Shown here: positions 45,240-55,164 of the stretch, one piece after another | Position numbering within the stretch: position 1 is the first letter of the stretch | How the letters are laid out: each line of letters opens with the position of its first letter | Assembly (NCBI GenBank): GCA_030427145.1 | Contig: JAUHWT010000013.1 | Span: 62,001-126,000 of the forward strand | Direction: 5' to 3' | Length of the DNA: 64,000 nucleotides | Origin: Alphaproteobacteria bacterium | GTDB lineage: Bacteria > Pseudomonadota > Alphaproteobacteria > Rhodobacterales > Rhodobacteraceae | Translations under genes and position numbers: made by a program | The notes under the pieces: generated by a model | The model's input: the letters and a program-made list of their open reading frames with translations, nothing else | Database searches by the model: none | What the model was told of the DNA's origin: nothing

Positions 45240-48043
45240 GGATCGGGACCCGGTGCCGCGTTGATAACCTCAAGCAGCCGCTTTTCGATTTGGTTTCGTT
45301 TGCTCTCGGCGTGAAGCTTCAGACCGAATATGTCTTTCACGTAAAACACATCCACCGCCTGCTTGCCGTAGGTCGCGATGATCAGCGAGGAAATCGGAAT
45401 ATTGTTCCGGGTTAGGGTCCGACAGATGTCATAGAGGAGACCGGGGCGGTCAAAGGTTTCGACCTCAATGATCGTAAAGACGTCACTGCCGGTGTTGTCG
45501 AAGGTGATCTGGGTGGGAACGACGAAGCGGCTTTCCCTCGGTTTGATCCGGTCTTTCTCGCGCAGTGCCTCGCCGGCGATGACCTCACCTTCGAGAATGC
45601 GTCTTACGCTGCGGCGCAGGCGGGAAATGCGCGATTGTTCGTAGGGTTTACCTTCCGAATCCTGAATCCAGAACGCGGCCGTCGCGTTGCCATCAGAGGT
45701 GGTGTAGCTGCGAGCATCGACGGTGTTGGCGCCCACAATGGCCAGCGCTCCGGTCAGGCGCGTGAAAATACCGATATGGTCGGCCATGGCAAAGCAGACC
45801 TGCGTGGCGTCCCGTTCCTCGTCCAGCTCGATGTTGATACCGGCACCGTCGGTTGGCAGGTTTCGCAGCAGGTTGGCGAATATTTTGTGGGTCCGTGTAT
45901 CGAAGCCCAGCCAGTAGGGCGAATAGTGCCGGTCCCACTCCGCCTTAATTTCTTCTTCCGTCCATCCGTCCAGAGCTTCCGCGAGTTCCTCCTGGGCCTG
46001 CCGTTCGCGTTCCGGACGGTCCTGAGACTGTCCGCCGCTTAGATATTCGAGCGTATTGGAATAGAGTGTTCTGAGCAGCGTGGCTTTCCAGTTGTTCCAC
46101 ACTCCAGGACCGACCCCACGGATATCGCAAACGGTTAGAACAAATAGGAGTTTGAGCCTCATAGGGCTTTTCACGATCTTGGCAAAATCGCGCACCGTTC
46201 GTGGATCCGTCAGGTCGCGCCGCTGCGCCGTGTCGGACATGATGAGGTGGTTTTCAACCAACCAAACCACCAGTTCGGTTTCCGCTTCGGTTAGGCCAAG
46301 ACGTGGTGCCAGTTCCGTAGCGATTTCCGCACCGTATTCGGAATGATCCCGATCCGATCCCTTGCCGATGTCATGGAGCAGCAGCGCAACATACAGCACC
46401 CGTCGGTTCACGCCTTTCGACATGATGGCCGAACACATGGGGATTTCTTCAACCAAATCGCCCTGTTCGATGTGGCCAAGTGCCGCGATGACCTGGATGG
46501 TGTGTTCGTCGACCGTGTAGTGGTGATACATATTGAACTGCATCATCGCCACGATCCGGCCAAACTCCGGTATGAACCGGCCCAAAACGCCGACTTCGTT
46601 CATGAGACGAAGTTCGCGTTCCGGCCTGTTTTGATCCAGAAGGAGTTGCAGAAAAATCCGGTTGGCCTCCGGGTCGTTCCGCATGTTGTCATCGATAAGA
46701 TCGAGATTGGCGGCAACAAGACGGAGGCTGTCCGGATGCACCGGGATGCCTGTGGTCAGCCCTTCACGGAACAGGCGCAGGATGTTGACGGGGTCTTCCA
46801 AGAAACGGTCGGCATCGAGGATGTCGATACGTCCGTGTTTAAGCCGGTAGGCTGATCCGGAAGCGCTGCGACCGAAGGTAAATACGTGACGCAGTGTCTG
46901 ACGAATATTGGGGCGTGGTTTAGCGTGGCGGGCTTCGAGAGCTGCCAAGAAGATGCGTGTCAGGTCACCAACATGCTTCGCGTGGCGGAAGTAGTCCTGC
47001 ATGTAACGCTCGACCGCCTGCTGGCCGGACGACCCGGTGTAGCCCAGCCTCTCGGCCAGTTCGACCTGCGTGTCGAAGGTCAGTTGTTCAGTTGCACGGT
47101 TCGTCAGCAGGTGCAGGTTTACCCGTGTGGTCCACAAGAACGCCTCAGCCTCCGCGAAAGAATCGGCTTCCTCCCGTGAGAAAACACCCGCGCGAACGAG
47201 GTCGGACATGGTGTCAGCGTGGTTGAGGTATTTGGCGATCCAGATCAGCGTTTGAAGGTCGCGGAGCCCGCCCTTACTCTCCTTGACGTTGGGTTCAAGC
47301 AGGTAACGCGTCGTACCCTGTCGTTTGTGCCGCTGGTCCCGTTCCTCGAGTTTGAGCTCAACGAACTCCGTCCCCGTTTTCTCAAAAAGTTCAGGCCAAA
47401 TCCGGTCGTCCAGTTGCGCGGAGAGTTCCTCGCTACCCCATATCCTGCGAGTCTCGAGAAGTGTTGTGCGAATGGTAACGTCGGTCTTCGCGAGCCTGAT
47501 GCAGTCGTCGATGGTGCGGACCGAGTGGCCGACCTTCAGTTTGAGATCCCAGAGAATGTAGAGGACGCTCTCAACCAGGCTCTCACCCCAGGCGGTCTGC
47601 TTGTAGGGGATTAGGAACAGCAGATCGACGTCCGAATAGGGAGCCATCTCCCCCCGTCCATAGCCACCAACAGCCAAAGTGGCCAGGTGTTCGGATGCCG
47701 TTGGATTGGGGCGTGGGTGAAGGTGTTCGGCGCACACGTCGAGAACCAGTGTAACGATCCTGTCGGTCAGCCAAGAATAGTCGTGGATTGCCCGATGCGC
47801 ATCGAGGGGACGTTTAAGGACTTCCTCCCGAATGCGGTCACGTCCCGACTGATACGCGGTCTGCAGAAGTGGCACGATCTCCTGCCGCAGAGCCGACTTG
47901 TTTTCGGTTGACTTCACGGCCGCATTTACGTCGTCGATCAGCCCTTCGACGTCGAAAATATTTTTAGGCTTTGAAAACAGGCCCTTCCAGCCCTTTGGCT
48001 TCTTTTTCTTCAGGGGCGTCTGATCAGTTGGCAAAGGTTCCAA
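45236..48043 (-). CDS. glnD: Bifunctional PII uridylyltransferase/uridylyl-removing enzyme
   Basis: Nitrogen sensor that uridylylates PII proteins when glutamine is low and removes UMP when it is high. The nucleotidyltransferase motif GGYGRGEMAPYSDVD, a central HD domain (LLHDIGKGSDRDHSEYG) and two C-terminal ACT domains (CFAMADHIGIFTRLTGALA and IEVETFDRPGLLYDIC) are all visible. The start is uncertain. The frame is open to 48148, but that overlaps the LpoA-like gene stop at 48024; TTG at 48043 or 48034 is more economical. A basic Lys-rich stretch (LKKKKPKGWKG) follows. Length is about 935 residues. murJ overlaps by four bases. Confidence 0.93.
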   Translation of the reverse strand: MEPLPTDQTPLKKKKPKGWKGLFSKPKNIFDVEGLIDDVNAAVKSTENKSALRQEIVPLLQTAYQSGRDRIREEVLKRPLDAHRAIHDYSWLTDRIVTLVLDVCAEHLHPRPNPTASEHLATLAVGGYGRGEMAPYSDVDLLFLIPYKQTAWGESLVESVLYILWDLKLKVGHSVRTIDDCIRLAKTDVTIRTTLLETRRIWGSEELSAQLDDRIWPELFEKTGTEFVELKLEERDQRHKRQGTTRYLLEPNVKESKGGLRDLQTLIWIAKYLNHADTMSDLVRAGVFSREEADSFAEAEAFLWTTRVNLHLLTNRATEQLTFDTQVELAERLGYTGSSGQQAVERYMQDYFRHAKHVGDLTRIFLAALEARHAKPRPNIRQTLRHVFTFGRSASGSAYRLKHGRIDILDADRFLEDPVNILRLFREGLTTGIPVHPDSLRLVAANLDLIDDNMRNDPEANRIFLQLLLDQNRPERELRLMNEVGVLGRFIPEFGRIVAMMQFNMYHHYTVDEHTIQVIAALGHIEQGDLVEEIPMCSAIMSKGVNRRVLYVALLLHDIGKGSDRDHSEYGAEIATELAPRLGLTEAETELVVWLVENHLIMSDTAQRRDLTDPRTVRDFAKIVKSPMRLKLLFVLTVCDIRGVGPGVWNNWKATLLRTLYSNTLEYLSGGQSQDRPERERQAQEELAEALDGWTEEEIKAEWDRHYSPYWLGFDTRTHKIFANLLRNLPTDGAGINIELDEERDATQVCFAMADHIGIFTRLTGALAIVGANTVDARSYTTSDGNATAAFWIQDSEGKPYEQSRISRLRRSVRRILEGEVIAGEALREKDRIKPRESRFVVPTQITFDNTGSDVFTIIEVETFDRPGLLYDICRTLTRNNIPISSLIIATYGKQAVDVFYVKDIFGLKLHAESKRNQIEKRLLEVINAAPGPDP

Positions 48044-49217
48044 AACCCCCAGCGGCCCTTTGAACAACGACAGCCTGCGCGCCCTGTACCTCGTAAATTG
48101 CAAGATTGCGCTGGCTTGTGCCGTCAGGAAGGAAGCGGAACGCGCCACCTACGCCGGCAAATCCGGAGGGCTGTGTGATCGCGGCGTCGGAAAATGCGGC
48201 GACACCGGATGAGCGGGCTTCCGAGATAAGCGCCCCAACAGCGGCAATTCCGTCATATGCCAGGCCGGCGACCTCATGCGGGCTTTCGCCAAAGGTAGAT
48301 GTGTAACGCGCCTGGAACGCACCAAGAAGCCCGGGATCCGGCGCTGCGAATGCGCCACCCTGCATGCTGGGCAGTGCCAGTGTTTCGGCGCTGACATCCC
48401 AACGCTGCATACCGAGATACTGAACCTGTGCGTGGTCCACACCGTTGTCCCGCAATGCATCACCGATATAGCCAAGACCACCGGTTGGGCCGTCGGTCAG
48501 GATAACCGCATTCGCGCCATTGGAGTTCAACGAGGAAGCGATGGACGGAGCGGAGGAGTTGATGCCCTCGACGGACAGGCTGTAGGGTTCAGAAGCAACA
48601 AGCGTGGCCCCGCGACGCTGGATTGCGGAACTTGCCGCGTTGCGGGCGGTCTCGCCCTCAAGGCCTTCCGGGTAAACGACGCCGAAGTTTCTGAGCCCGC
48701 GCGACATGGCATAGGCCACAAGACTGTCCGCTGTGTTGGCGAAAGTATTACCGAGAATATAGACGTTGTTGCTGGCAACCTCGATGTTGTTGCTCATGCT
48801 AAGGAGTTTCAGCCCCGCTCCGGCCGCGACAGGTTCCGCGCCTGAGGTTGCGGTGCTGAACAGCGGACCCACGATGATTTTTGCGCCTTCCGCGACGGCC
48901 TGGCTTGCGGCTGCCGATCCTCCGCCCGATGTGCCGTATGTGGGATAAACGGTCAGGTCTATGTCGGCGTTGCGCAGATCGGATACGGCCAGGTTGGCCG
49001 CGTTGATCAGACTGCGCGCAATCAGTTCGCGCCCAGGATCGCCGGACTCTGACGGAACGAGAAGTGCGACCTTCACCGGTTGATTCGGATCGAAGTCTCC
49101 ACCGAACCCCGACGACTGCTGTCCGGGTGTGGGAGCACAGGCGGACAGCACACCCATGGCGGCCGCAACAGCAATGCTCCTGATCGCGTTTCTTCTGGAG
49201 AAGTTTTTGGACAGCAT
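48024..49217 (-). CDS. Penicillin-binding protein activator (LpoA-like lipoprotein)
   Basis: A 397-residue lipoprotein with signal sequence and lipobox LSAC (Cys about 27: MGVLSACAPTPG). The rest is a periplasmic-binding-protein-like domain resembling LpoA's C-terminal part and Leu/Ile/Val-binding proteins (VKVALLVPSESGDPG, IIVGPLFSTATSGA, FGVVYPEGLEGE, YDGIAAVGALI). In gammaproteobacteria LpoA stimulates PBP1a; the role here is inferred from family only. It overlaps the glnD start region and is divergent from rsmI. rsmI next to an LpoA-like gene is a common order, which supports the call. Confidence 0.85.
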   Translation of the reverse strand: MLSKNFSRRNAIRSIAVAAAMGVLSACAPTPGQQSSGFGGDFDPNQPVKVALLVPSESGDPGRELIARSLINAANLAVSDLRNADIDLTVYPTYGTSGGGSAAASQAVAEGAKIIVGPLFSTATSGAEPVAAGAGLKLLSMSNNIEVASNNVYILGNTFANTADSLVAYAMSRGLRNFGVVYPEGLEGETARNAASSAIQRRGATLVASEPYSLSVEGINSSAPSIASSLNSNGANAVILTDGPTGGLGYIGDALRDNGVDHAQVQYLGMQRWDVSAETLALPSMQGGAFAAPDPGLLGAFQARYTSTFGESPHEVAGLAYDGIAAVGALISEARSSGVAAFSDAAITQPSGFAGVGGAFRFLPDGTSQRNLAIYEVQGAQAVVVQRAAGGFGTFAN

Positions 49218-49404
49218 GACAGTCTACCTTGGGCTGTTGTGTTGGGTTCTCACAGTGGTCGGCGGTCGGCACGCTACGGTCTGAACCATCAAAAGTAAAC
49301 GCGCAAAAGCGGTTTCGCGGAGGTTGGGTTCCTCATGTGTCCTTTTGATTTTGGTCGCAGCTGTATAGGTTGTCGGTCCAGCAACAGTGCGGGCATTTGG
49401 TCAC

Positions 49405-50316
49405 ATGACGAACGACGATGACGGGTATCCGGAAACGCCTCACCAGCGCGGTGTGCCAGGTAAACCGCGCAGGCCGGAGCACGGGCTGCATCTGGTCGCA
49501 ACGCCGATTGGCAACGTTCGTGACATCACGTTGCGCGCAATGGACGTTCTGGAACAGGCGGATGTTTTGGCCGCGGAGGATACCCGGCAGACGCGTAAGC
49601 TTCTCGATATTCTCGGTATTCGGCGCGAGGAGCGGGGTATAATCCCTTATCACGACCACAACGGTGCGGCCCAGAGACCGAGGTTGCTGCGTGAACTGGC
49701 AGCGGGAAAATCAGTGGCGCTTGTTTCGGATGCCGGGACTCCAATGGTCGCGGATCCCGGATTTGGACTGGTCCGAGAGGTCATTGCGGCCGGACACCGT
49801 GTTTTGGCGGCCCCAGGGGCGTCGGCCGTCCTGTCCGCGCTGTGTGTTTCCGGCCTGCCTACGGACAGGTTTTTGTTCAATGGGTTTCTTCCGCCGAAAT
49901 CGGTCGCGAGGGGCAAGGCTCTGGAAGCATTGAAAAGCGTTCCCGCAACGCTTGTGTTCTACGAAGGCCCAAAGCGTGTTTCGGCTTGCCTTGCGGCAAT
50001 GCGTGACGTTTTGGGAGGGGCGCGGCAGGCGGTGGTCTGTCGCGAACTGACGAAAAAGTTTGAGGAGACCCGGCGTGGCACACTGGAGGAACTCGCTGAA
50101 TGGTATTCCTCAGAAGGTGCGCCGAAGGGAGAAGTCGTGATCCTCATCGGACCACCGGTGGAGGAAGAGGCGGACGAAAAGGACGTGGATGCCTCGCTGA
50201 CCAAAGCTCTGGAGACCATGTCAGTAAAGGATGCGGCGGGCGAGGTTGCTCTGCGTTTCGGGATGCCCCGCCGCGAGATTTACGCGCGTGCACTTCAACT
50301 AAGTAAACGCGAATGA
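49405..50316 (+). CDS. rsmI: 16S rRNA (cytidine(1402)-2'-O)-methyltransferase
   Basis: SAM-dependent methyltransferase that modifies the 2'-OH of C1402 in 16S rRNA. From ATG 49405 the protein is 303 residues with LVATPIGNVRDITLRAM, the AEDTRQTRKLL motif, SDAGTPMVADPGFGLVR and PTDRFLFNGFLPPK. These are the usual tetrapyrrole-methylase-like RsmI marks. The frame is open to GTG 49387. It shares four bases with yraN (ATGA), and is divergent from the LpoA-like lipoprotein gene. Confidence 0.95.
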   Translation: MTNDDDGYPETPHQRGVPGKPRRPEHGLHLVATPIGNVRDITLRAMDVLEQADVLAAEDTRQTRKLLDILGIRREERGIIPYHDHNGAAQRPRLLRELAAGKSVALVSDAGTPMVADPGFGLVREVIAAGHRVLAAPGASAVLSALCVSGLPTDRFLFNGFLPPKSVARGKALEALKSVPATLVFYEGPKRVSACLAAMRDVLGGARQAVVCRELTKKFEETRRGTLEELAEWYSSEGAPKGEVVILIGPPVEEEADEKDVDASLTKALETMSVKDAAGEVALRFGMPRREIYARALQLSKRE

Positions 50317-50675
50317 CCGGCAGTGGTCGAAATCATCAGTCCGGTTTGGCAGCAGAGGAAACCGCGGCGCTCGATTATAAACGACGCGGTGCGAAAATAC
50401 TGGAGCAAAGATGGCGTTGCGCCGAGGGAGAGATTGATCTCATTGTCCAGGACGGTACCGAAATCGTCTTTGTCGAGGTGAAGGCGCGCAAGACCCGCGA
50501 CACCGCAGCGGGTTCCATTTCAGCCCGACAATGGGCCAGAATTGGCCGCGCGGCGATGATTTACCTCGCCGAACATGCGTCTCCTGATACCCCGTGCAGG
50601 TTCGACGCATTTCTGGTTGACGGTACCGGTCAGGGCGAGCGGCTGGAAAATGCCGCGTCTTTCGACGAGTGGTGA
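50313..50675 (+). CDS. yraN: YraN family (UPF0102) endonuclease-like protein
   Basis: A 120-residue protein of the UPF0102 family. The endonuclease-like core is GAKILEQRWRCAEGEIDLIVQDGTEIVFVEVKAR, where the EIDL and EVKAR motifs carry metal-binding residues. Members are thought to act in DNA processing, without proven function. The start overlaps the rsmI stop by four bases, so translation is coupled; this gene order is standard. Confidence 0.92.
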   Translation: MTGSGRNHQSGLAAEETAALDYKRRGAKILEQRWRCAEGEIDLIVQDGTEIVFVEVKARKTRDTAAGSISARQWARIGRAAMIYLAEHASPDTPCRFDAFLVDGTGQGERLENAASFDEW

Positions 50676-50744
50676 CCGCAGACCTCTTGTCAAACAGGCA
50701 TGCAAAGGGCCATGTCGTTCCGAAACGTTTTTACGGGGGAGCCC

Positions 50745-51695
50745 ATGGGCCTGAAAGTCGCCGTCCAGATGGACCCGATCGACAACATTGACATCAACGC
50801 GGATTCCACTTTCCGGATCATGGAGGAAGCCGCCGCACGGGGACATGAGCTGTTCTACTACACGCCCGATCGGCTGGCCTATGACGGCGGACGCGTGACC
50901 GCGCGGGGCTGGCCGGTGACGGTGCGGCGTGAGGTGGGCAACCACTTCACCCGGGGCGAGGAAACCGTCGTGGACCTGGCGGACTGGAATGTGGTCTGGC
51001 TGCGGCAGGATCCGCCGTTTGACATGGGTTACATCACGACAACTCATATTCTCGACATGATCCATCCTGAAACACTGGTGGTGAACGACCCATTCTGGGT
51101 GCGGAACTATCCGGAAAAGCTGCTGGTTCTTGGCTTTACCGATCTTACACCGCCGACTACCATTGCCCGTGACATGAACACCCTTCGGGCATTCAAGGAA
51201 AAGCATGGCGACATTATTCTGAAGCCGCTTTATGGAAACGGCGGAGCCGGTGTGTTCAGGCTCGATCCCAACGACCGGAATTTCAGCTCGCTCTATGAAC
51301 TCTTCACGGGCATCAATCGTGAGCCATTGATCGCTCAGAAATTTTTGCCAGATGTCAGCGCCGGCGACAAACGGATTATTCTCGTGGATGGCGAATGTGT
51401 CGGGGGCATCAATCGCGTCCCGCAAAAGGGTGAAACGCGGTCGAACATGCACGTAGGTGGCCGGGCCGAGAAGGTGGACCTGACCGACCGCGACCTCGAG
51501 ATTTGTGAACGGATTGGGCCGCTGCTGAAAGAGAAAGGCCAGATATTCGTGGGCATTGACGTGATTGGCGGATGGTTGACGGAAATCAACGTCACATCTC
51601 CGACGGGGCTTCAGGAGCTGGAGCGTTTCGATGGCGTGAATGTCACGGAGAAAATCTGGGAAGCTATTGAGCGCCGAAAATCCTCGGATCAGTGA
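50745..51695 (+). CDS. gshB: Glutathione synthetase
   Basis: ATP-grasp enzyme joining gamma-glutamylcysteine and glycine. From the ATG at 50745 the protein is 316 residues: MGLKVAVQMDPIDNIDINADS, FDMGYITTTHILDMI, IILKPLYGNGGAGVFR and INVTSPTGLQELER. The start has a GGGGGAG site eight bases upstream; the frame continues to 50700 but without a ribosome site. It follows yraN by 69 bases. Confidence 0.96.
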   Translation: MGLKVAVQMDPIDNIDINADSTFRIMEEAAARGHELFYYTPDRLAYDGGRVTARGWPVTVRREVGNHFTRGEETVVDLADWNVVWLRQDPPFDMGYITTTHILDMIHPETLVVNDPFWVRNYPEKLLVLGFTDLTPPTTIARDMNTLRAFKEKHGDIILKPLYGNGGAGVFRLDPNDRNFSSLYELFTGINREPLIAQKFLPDVSAGDKRIILVDGECVGGINRVPQKGETRSNMHVGGRAEKVDLTDRDLEICERIGPLLKEKGQIFVGIDVIGGWLTEINVTSPTGLQELERFDGVNVTEKIWEAIERRKSSDQ

Positions 51696-51791
51696 CGCGA
51701 AACCTGGCCCGTGGCCTGGCCAAGTTGAACTTCAGAAAGTGATTTTCGAGATTATTCGGGAACCATAAGCTCACATCCGCGTTACAGGACG

Positions 51792-53444
51792 ATGCGGTTC
51801 GTTCTGGGTATATGCTTTCTTCTCCTTGTGGTGTTAAGCGCGGGCTTTGCCTGGGCTCAGGAGGAACCGCGCTCCTGGTACAGTGTTGATGCGGTCAACC
51901 CGGGTCTAGGCGACCCTCCCGAGGAACTGGATCGCGCGACGCCACGGGCTGCAATGCGCGGTTTTGTGGAACTGTCGGATGAGGGCAGGTTTACCGACGC
52001 GTCCCACGTTTTGAACCTCGCCAATATCCCGGAAGAGGAACAGTCAGAGGCAGGTCCACGTCTCGCCCGTCAGTTGTTCCAGGTTCTGGACCGCCGCGTC
52101 TGGATCGACTGGTCGTCTTTGCCGTCCCGTCCCGACGCGATGGTCGAAAACGGCTCGGAGAAAGCCCAGGCCGGTCAGGTCCGGCGCGATCTGGGCATAA
52201 AGCTTTTTGAGGTGGCTGGACGGGCTTATGAAATCCGTCTTGCCCGTTACAGCACGGGTGAGGATGCGGAGCCGGTCTGGCTGTTTTCGCCGCAAACTGT
52301 TGAGGACGTCCCACCGCTCTATGAACTCTACGGTCCCAGGGCATTCGAGTACCATATCCCGAAATCGATGCAGCAGGAACTAAGCGGTCTGCGCATTTGG
52401 GAATGGGTCGCGGTCCCCATATTGATTGTTCTTCTTATTGGCATTGGCTGGTTCATAAATTGGCTGGTAGGACGTCTGGCCGAAAGAGCGCCCCACGGTT
52501 TCCTCAGGACGGCATTTACCCGGGCGGGTGTTCCGCTCGCGCTCTTTGTCGTGGCGATTGTCGCTCAGATATTGCTGCGGCAGGCGATTTCGTTCTCTGG
52601 ACCAATAACGAGTGTCGTGCAGCCCGTGCTTATCGTCGTCATGACGTCAGGGGTGGGAATCGCCGCTCTTCGGGTCGTCGACGCGATCCTGGACCGGATC
52701 ACGCTTCGTTACATTGGCGAAATCGACGATACGCGCAGTCTGGACAAACGTGAGCTTTATACATCCATCTACGCACTACGACGTATCATCGTGCTGTTGA
52801 TGGTGGGATTTGCGACGGTGTTCGTGCTGACCCGTCTCAATCTTTTTGAGTCTGTTGGTCTGACTCTTTTGGCCTCTGCCGGGGTCTTGACTGTTCTGCT
52901 CGGTATCGCGGGGCAGGCGGTATTGGGCAATATTCTCGCATCCCTTCAGATTGCACTCGCAAAGCCGGTTCGCATCGGGGACAGCGTTCAATTCGAGGGA
53001 CACTGGGCCTACGTCGAAAGCATTTTCTACACGTTTATCCGTCTTCGCACATGGGACGAGCGGCGGATCGTCGTGCCGGTCAAATATTTTGTCTCGAAAC
53101 CTTTCGAGAACTGGTCGGTAAAAGACGCCCGCATTATGAAGACAATCTCACTCACTCTTGACCACTCCGCCGATGCCTCGGTTGTGCGGGAGGCTTTTAA
53201 TCGTCTGGTGAAGGATCAGGATGGCGTCATAGAGCCGGAGCAGGCGGACTGCATGGTAACCGATCACGGCGAGCGCGGCCAGGAAGTCACGCTTTATGTA
53301 ATGGCGCCCGACCCCTCCACCGGTTGGGAAACCGAAATGCGTCTGCGGGAGGCGATGATTAAGTTCATTCAGGAAAATCACCCCGACTGGTGGCCGCATG
53401 ACCGCTACAGCCGCGACGGTACCCTTGTTGAGGATCAGGACTGA
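51792..53444 (+). CDS. MscS family mechanosensitive ion channel
   Basis: A 550-residue protein with a signal peptide (MRFVLGICFLLLVVLSAGFAWA) and a long periplasmic region (about 25-195, in which YHIPKSMQQELS ends). About five membrane segments follow, and the pore-lining helix and cytoplasmic MscS domain match VLTVLLGIAGQAVLGNILASLQIAL and KPVRIGDSVQFEGHWAYVESI. It would open under membrane tension. The large periplasmic domain makes it longer than E. coli MscS (286). It ends five bases before comM on the other strand, with no terminator visible. Confidence 0.92.
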   Translation: MRFVLGICFLLLVVLSAGFAWAQEEPRSWYSVDAVNPGLGDPPEELDRATPRAAMRGFVELSDEGRFTDASHVLNLANIPEEEQSEAGPRLARQLFQVLDRRVWIDWSSLPSRPDAMVENGSEKAQAGQVRRDLGIKLFEVAGRAYEIRLARYSTGEDAEPVWLFSPQTVEDVPPLYELYGPRAFEYHIPKSMQQELSGLRIWEWVAVPILIVLLIGIGWFINWLVGRLAERAPHGFLRTAFTRAGVPLALFVVAIVAQILLRQAISFSGPITSVVQPVLIVVMTSGVGIAALRVVDAILDRITLRYIGEIDDTRSLDKRELYTSIYALRRIIVLLMVGFATVFVLTRLNLFESVGLTLLASAGVLTVLLGIAGQAVLGNILASLQIALAKPVRIGDSVQFEGHWAYVESIFYTFIRLRTWDERRIVVPVKYFVSKPFENWSVKDARIMKTISLTLDHSADASVVREAFNRLVKDQDGVIEPEQADCMVTDHGERGQEVTLYVMAPDPSTGWETEMRLREAMIKFIQENHPDWWPHDRYSRDGTLVEDQD

Positions 53445-53448
53445 CCGG

Positions 53449-54951
53449 TCAAAATGCCAGTCTGTACCCCGCGGCCTCCGCAACGTGGGATTTCTGCACT
53501 TCTTCGGACCCTGCCAGGTCGGCAATGGTCCGCGCTACGCGCAAGATGCGGTGGTAGCCCCGGGCACTTAGATGAAACTTTTCAGCGGCGGCAGTCAAAA
53601 ATGCATCGGCCTCGTCATTCATGCAAACAATGGAATCCAGTAGTTCCCCCTCTGCGTCGGCGTTGACCGTGACGTCATCCAGATCAGAAAAACGTTCGCT
53701 CTGTATTGCGCGGGCGGCCTCAACTCTTTGGGCAACGGCTGCACTGCTTTCGCCGGGCGCCATGCTGCCAAGTTCCTTAGGCAGCACGGGCGGTACCTCA
53801 ACCCGCAGATCAAACCGGTCCATCAGGGGGCCGGATATGCGCCCCATGTAGTCTGAGCCACAGTCCGGAACCCGGGCGCAGGAGCGGTTGGGATCAGCAA
53901 GGTAACCGCAGCGACAGGGGTTTGCAGCAGCCACGAGCATGAAACGACAGGGGTAGGTCACATGCGCATTTGCACGGGCCACAACCACGTCTCCCGTTTC
54001 AATGGGCTGGCGCAGCGTTTCGAGCACCGCGCGCGGAAACTCCGGAAACTCATCCATGAACAGAACGCCGTTATGGGCAAGGCTGATTTCGCCAGGTTTT
54101 GCCCCGCGCCCTCCGCCAACGACCGCGGCCATCGATGCCGTGTGATGCGGAGCGCGAAACGGCCGGTCGCGGTGAATGCCACCCTCGTCGAGCAATCCGG
54201 ACAGCGAATGGATCATGGATGTCTCGAGAGCTTCGCTAGGTTCCATCGGTGGAAGTATTCCGGAGAGCCGGGCCGCCAGCATGGATTTGCCACTGCCTGG
54301 TGGACCTACCATAAGGATATGATGCCGACCGGCCGCTGCAATCTCAAGGGCGCGTTTTGCTTTTTCCTGGCCCTTCACCTCGGAAAGATCCTTATACGAC
54401 GCGGGCTTGCTGACGGTGCCGGGTTCGGCTGTGGGCAGGACGGAGCGGCCGTTGAGATGATTGACCGTCGCCAGAAGCGTTTTCGGTGCGATAACCTGAA
54501 CCGAACCTACCCACGCCGCTTCCGCACCGCAGGCCGCCGGACAGATCAGACCGCAATCCGCCTCCGCCGCGGCGAGAGCCGATGGTAATGCGCCAAGTAC
54601 CGGCACCAGCGTGCCGTTTAGGGAAAGCTCACCTAAAGCCACCTGTTGCGAAACAATATCCGCCGGCACGGCTTCCATCGCGGCAAGAACTGCAAGCGCG
54701 ATTGGCAGATCGAAATGGCTGCCCTCCTTGGGCAGATCGGCGGGAGACAGGTTTACCGTGATCCTCCGGGCAGGCAGAGCAAGACCCATGGCCGTGAGCG
54801 CGGAGCGCACCCTTTCACGGGCCTCCGAGACGGCCTTGTCGGGCAGTCCAACCACATTGAAGGCGGGCAGTCCGGCCGTAATTGCGCATTGGACCTCGAC
54901 GATTTTGGCCTCAACGCCCTGAAAAGCAACGGTATATGTGCAGGTAATCAT
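53449..54951 (-). CDS. comM: YifB/ComM-like Mg chelatase family AAA ATPase
   Basis: A 500-residue protein with the N-terminal ChlI-like domain (AGLPAFNVVGLPDKAVSEARERV) and the central ATPase. The ATPase has Walker A GPPGSGKSML, ISLAHNGVLFMDEFPEF (Walker B) and DRFDLRVEV. A C-terminal domain (RGYHRILRVARTIADL) completes it. ComM helps branch migration during natural transformation, so uptake or recombination of DNA is the likely role. It stands alone between convergent mscS and the divergent ChaN-like gene. Confidence 0.92.
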   Translation of the reverse strand: MITCTYTVAFQGVEAKIVEVQCAITAGLPAFNVVGLPDKAVSEARERVRSALTAMGLALPARRITVNLSPADLPKEGSHFDLPIALAVLAAMEAVPADIVSQQVALGELSLNGTLVPVLGALPSALAAAEADCGLICPAACGAEAAWVGSVQVIAPKTLLATVNHLNGRSVLPTAEPGTVSKPASYKDLSEVKGQEKAKRALEIAAAGRHHILMVGPPGSGKSMLAARLSGILPPMEPSEALETSMIHSLSGLLDEGGIHRDRPFRAPHHTASMAAVVGGGRGAKPGEISLAHNGVLFMDEFPEFPRAVLETLRQPIETGDVVVARANAHVTYPCRFMLVAAANPCRCGYLADPNRSCARVPDCGSDYMGRISGPLMDRFDLRVEVPPVLPKELGSMAPGESSAAVAQRVEAARAIQSERFSDLDDVTVNADAEGELLDSIVCMNDEADAFLTAAAEKFHLSARGYHRILRVARTIADLAGSEEVQKSHVAEAAGYRLAF

Positions 54952-55164
54952 GCGGTGTCCCGGAGACTGTGTTCCGGGTTTGAATTGCCTGAATTGCGTT
55001 TTCGTTAATTTCCATGAATTCTGCTGGAATTGGTGAACGGTAGCGGTCGGCCGCCATTCGCCGATTGTTGACTGAAATTGTATTTATTGTGACAGTTCCA
55101 CATAGTATCGGTGTTTTTTAGCGCTCCGTTGTGGGGGCATACAAAGTTGGCCGGAGGAAGCCAC

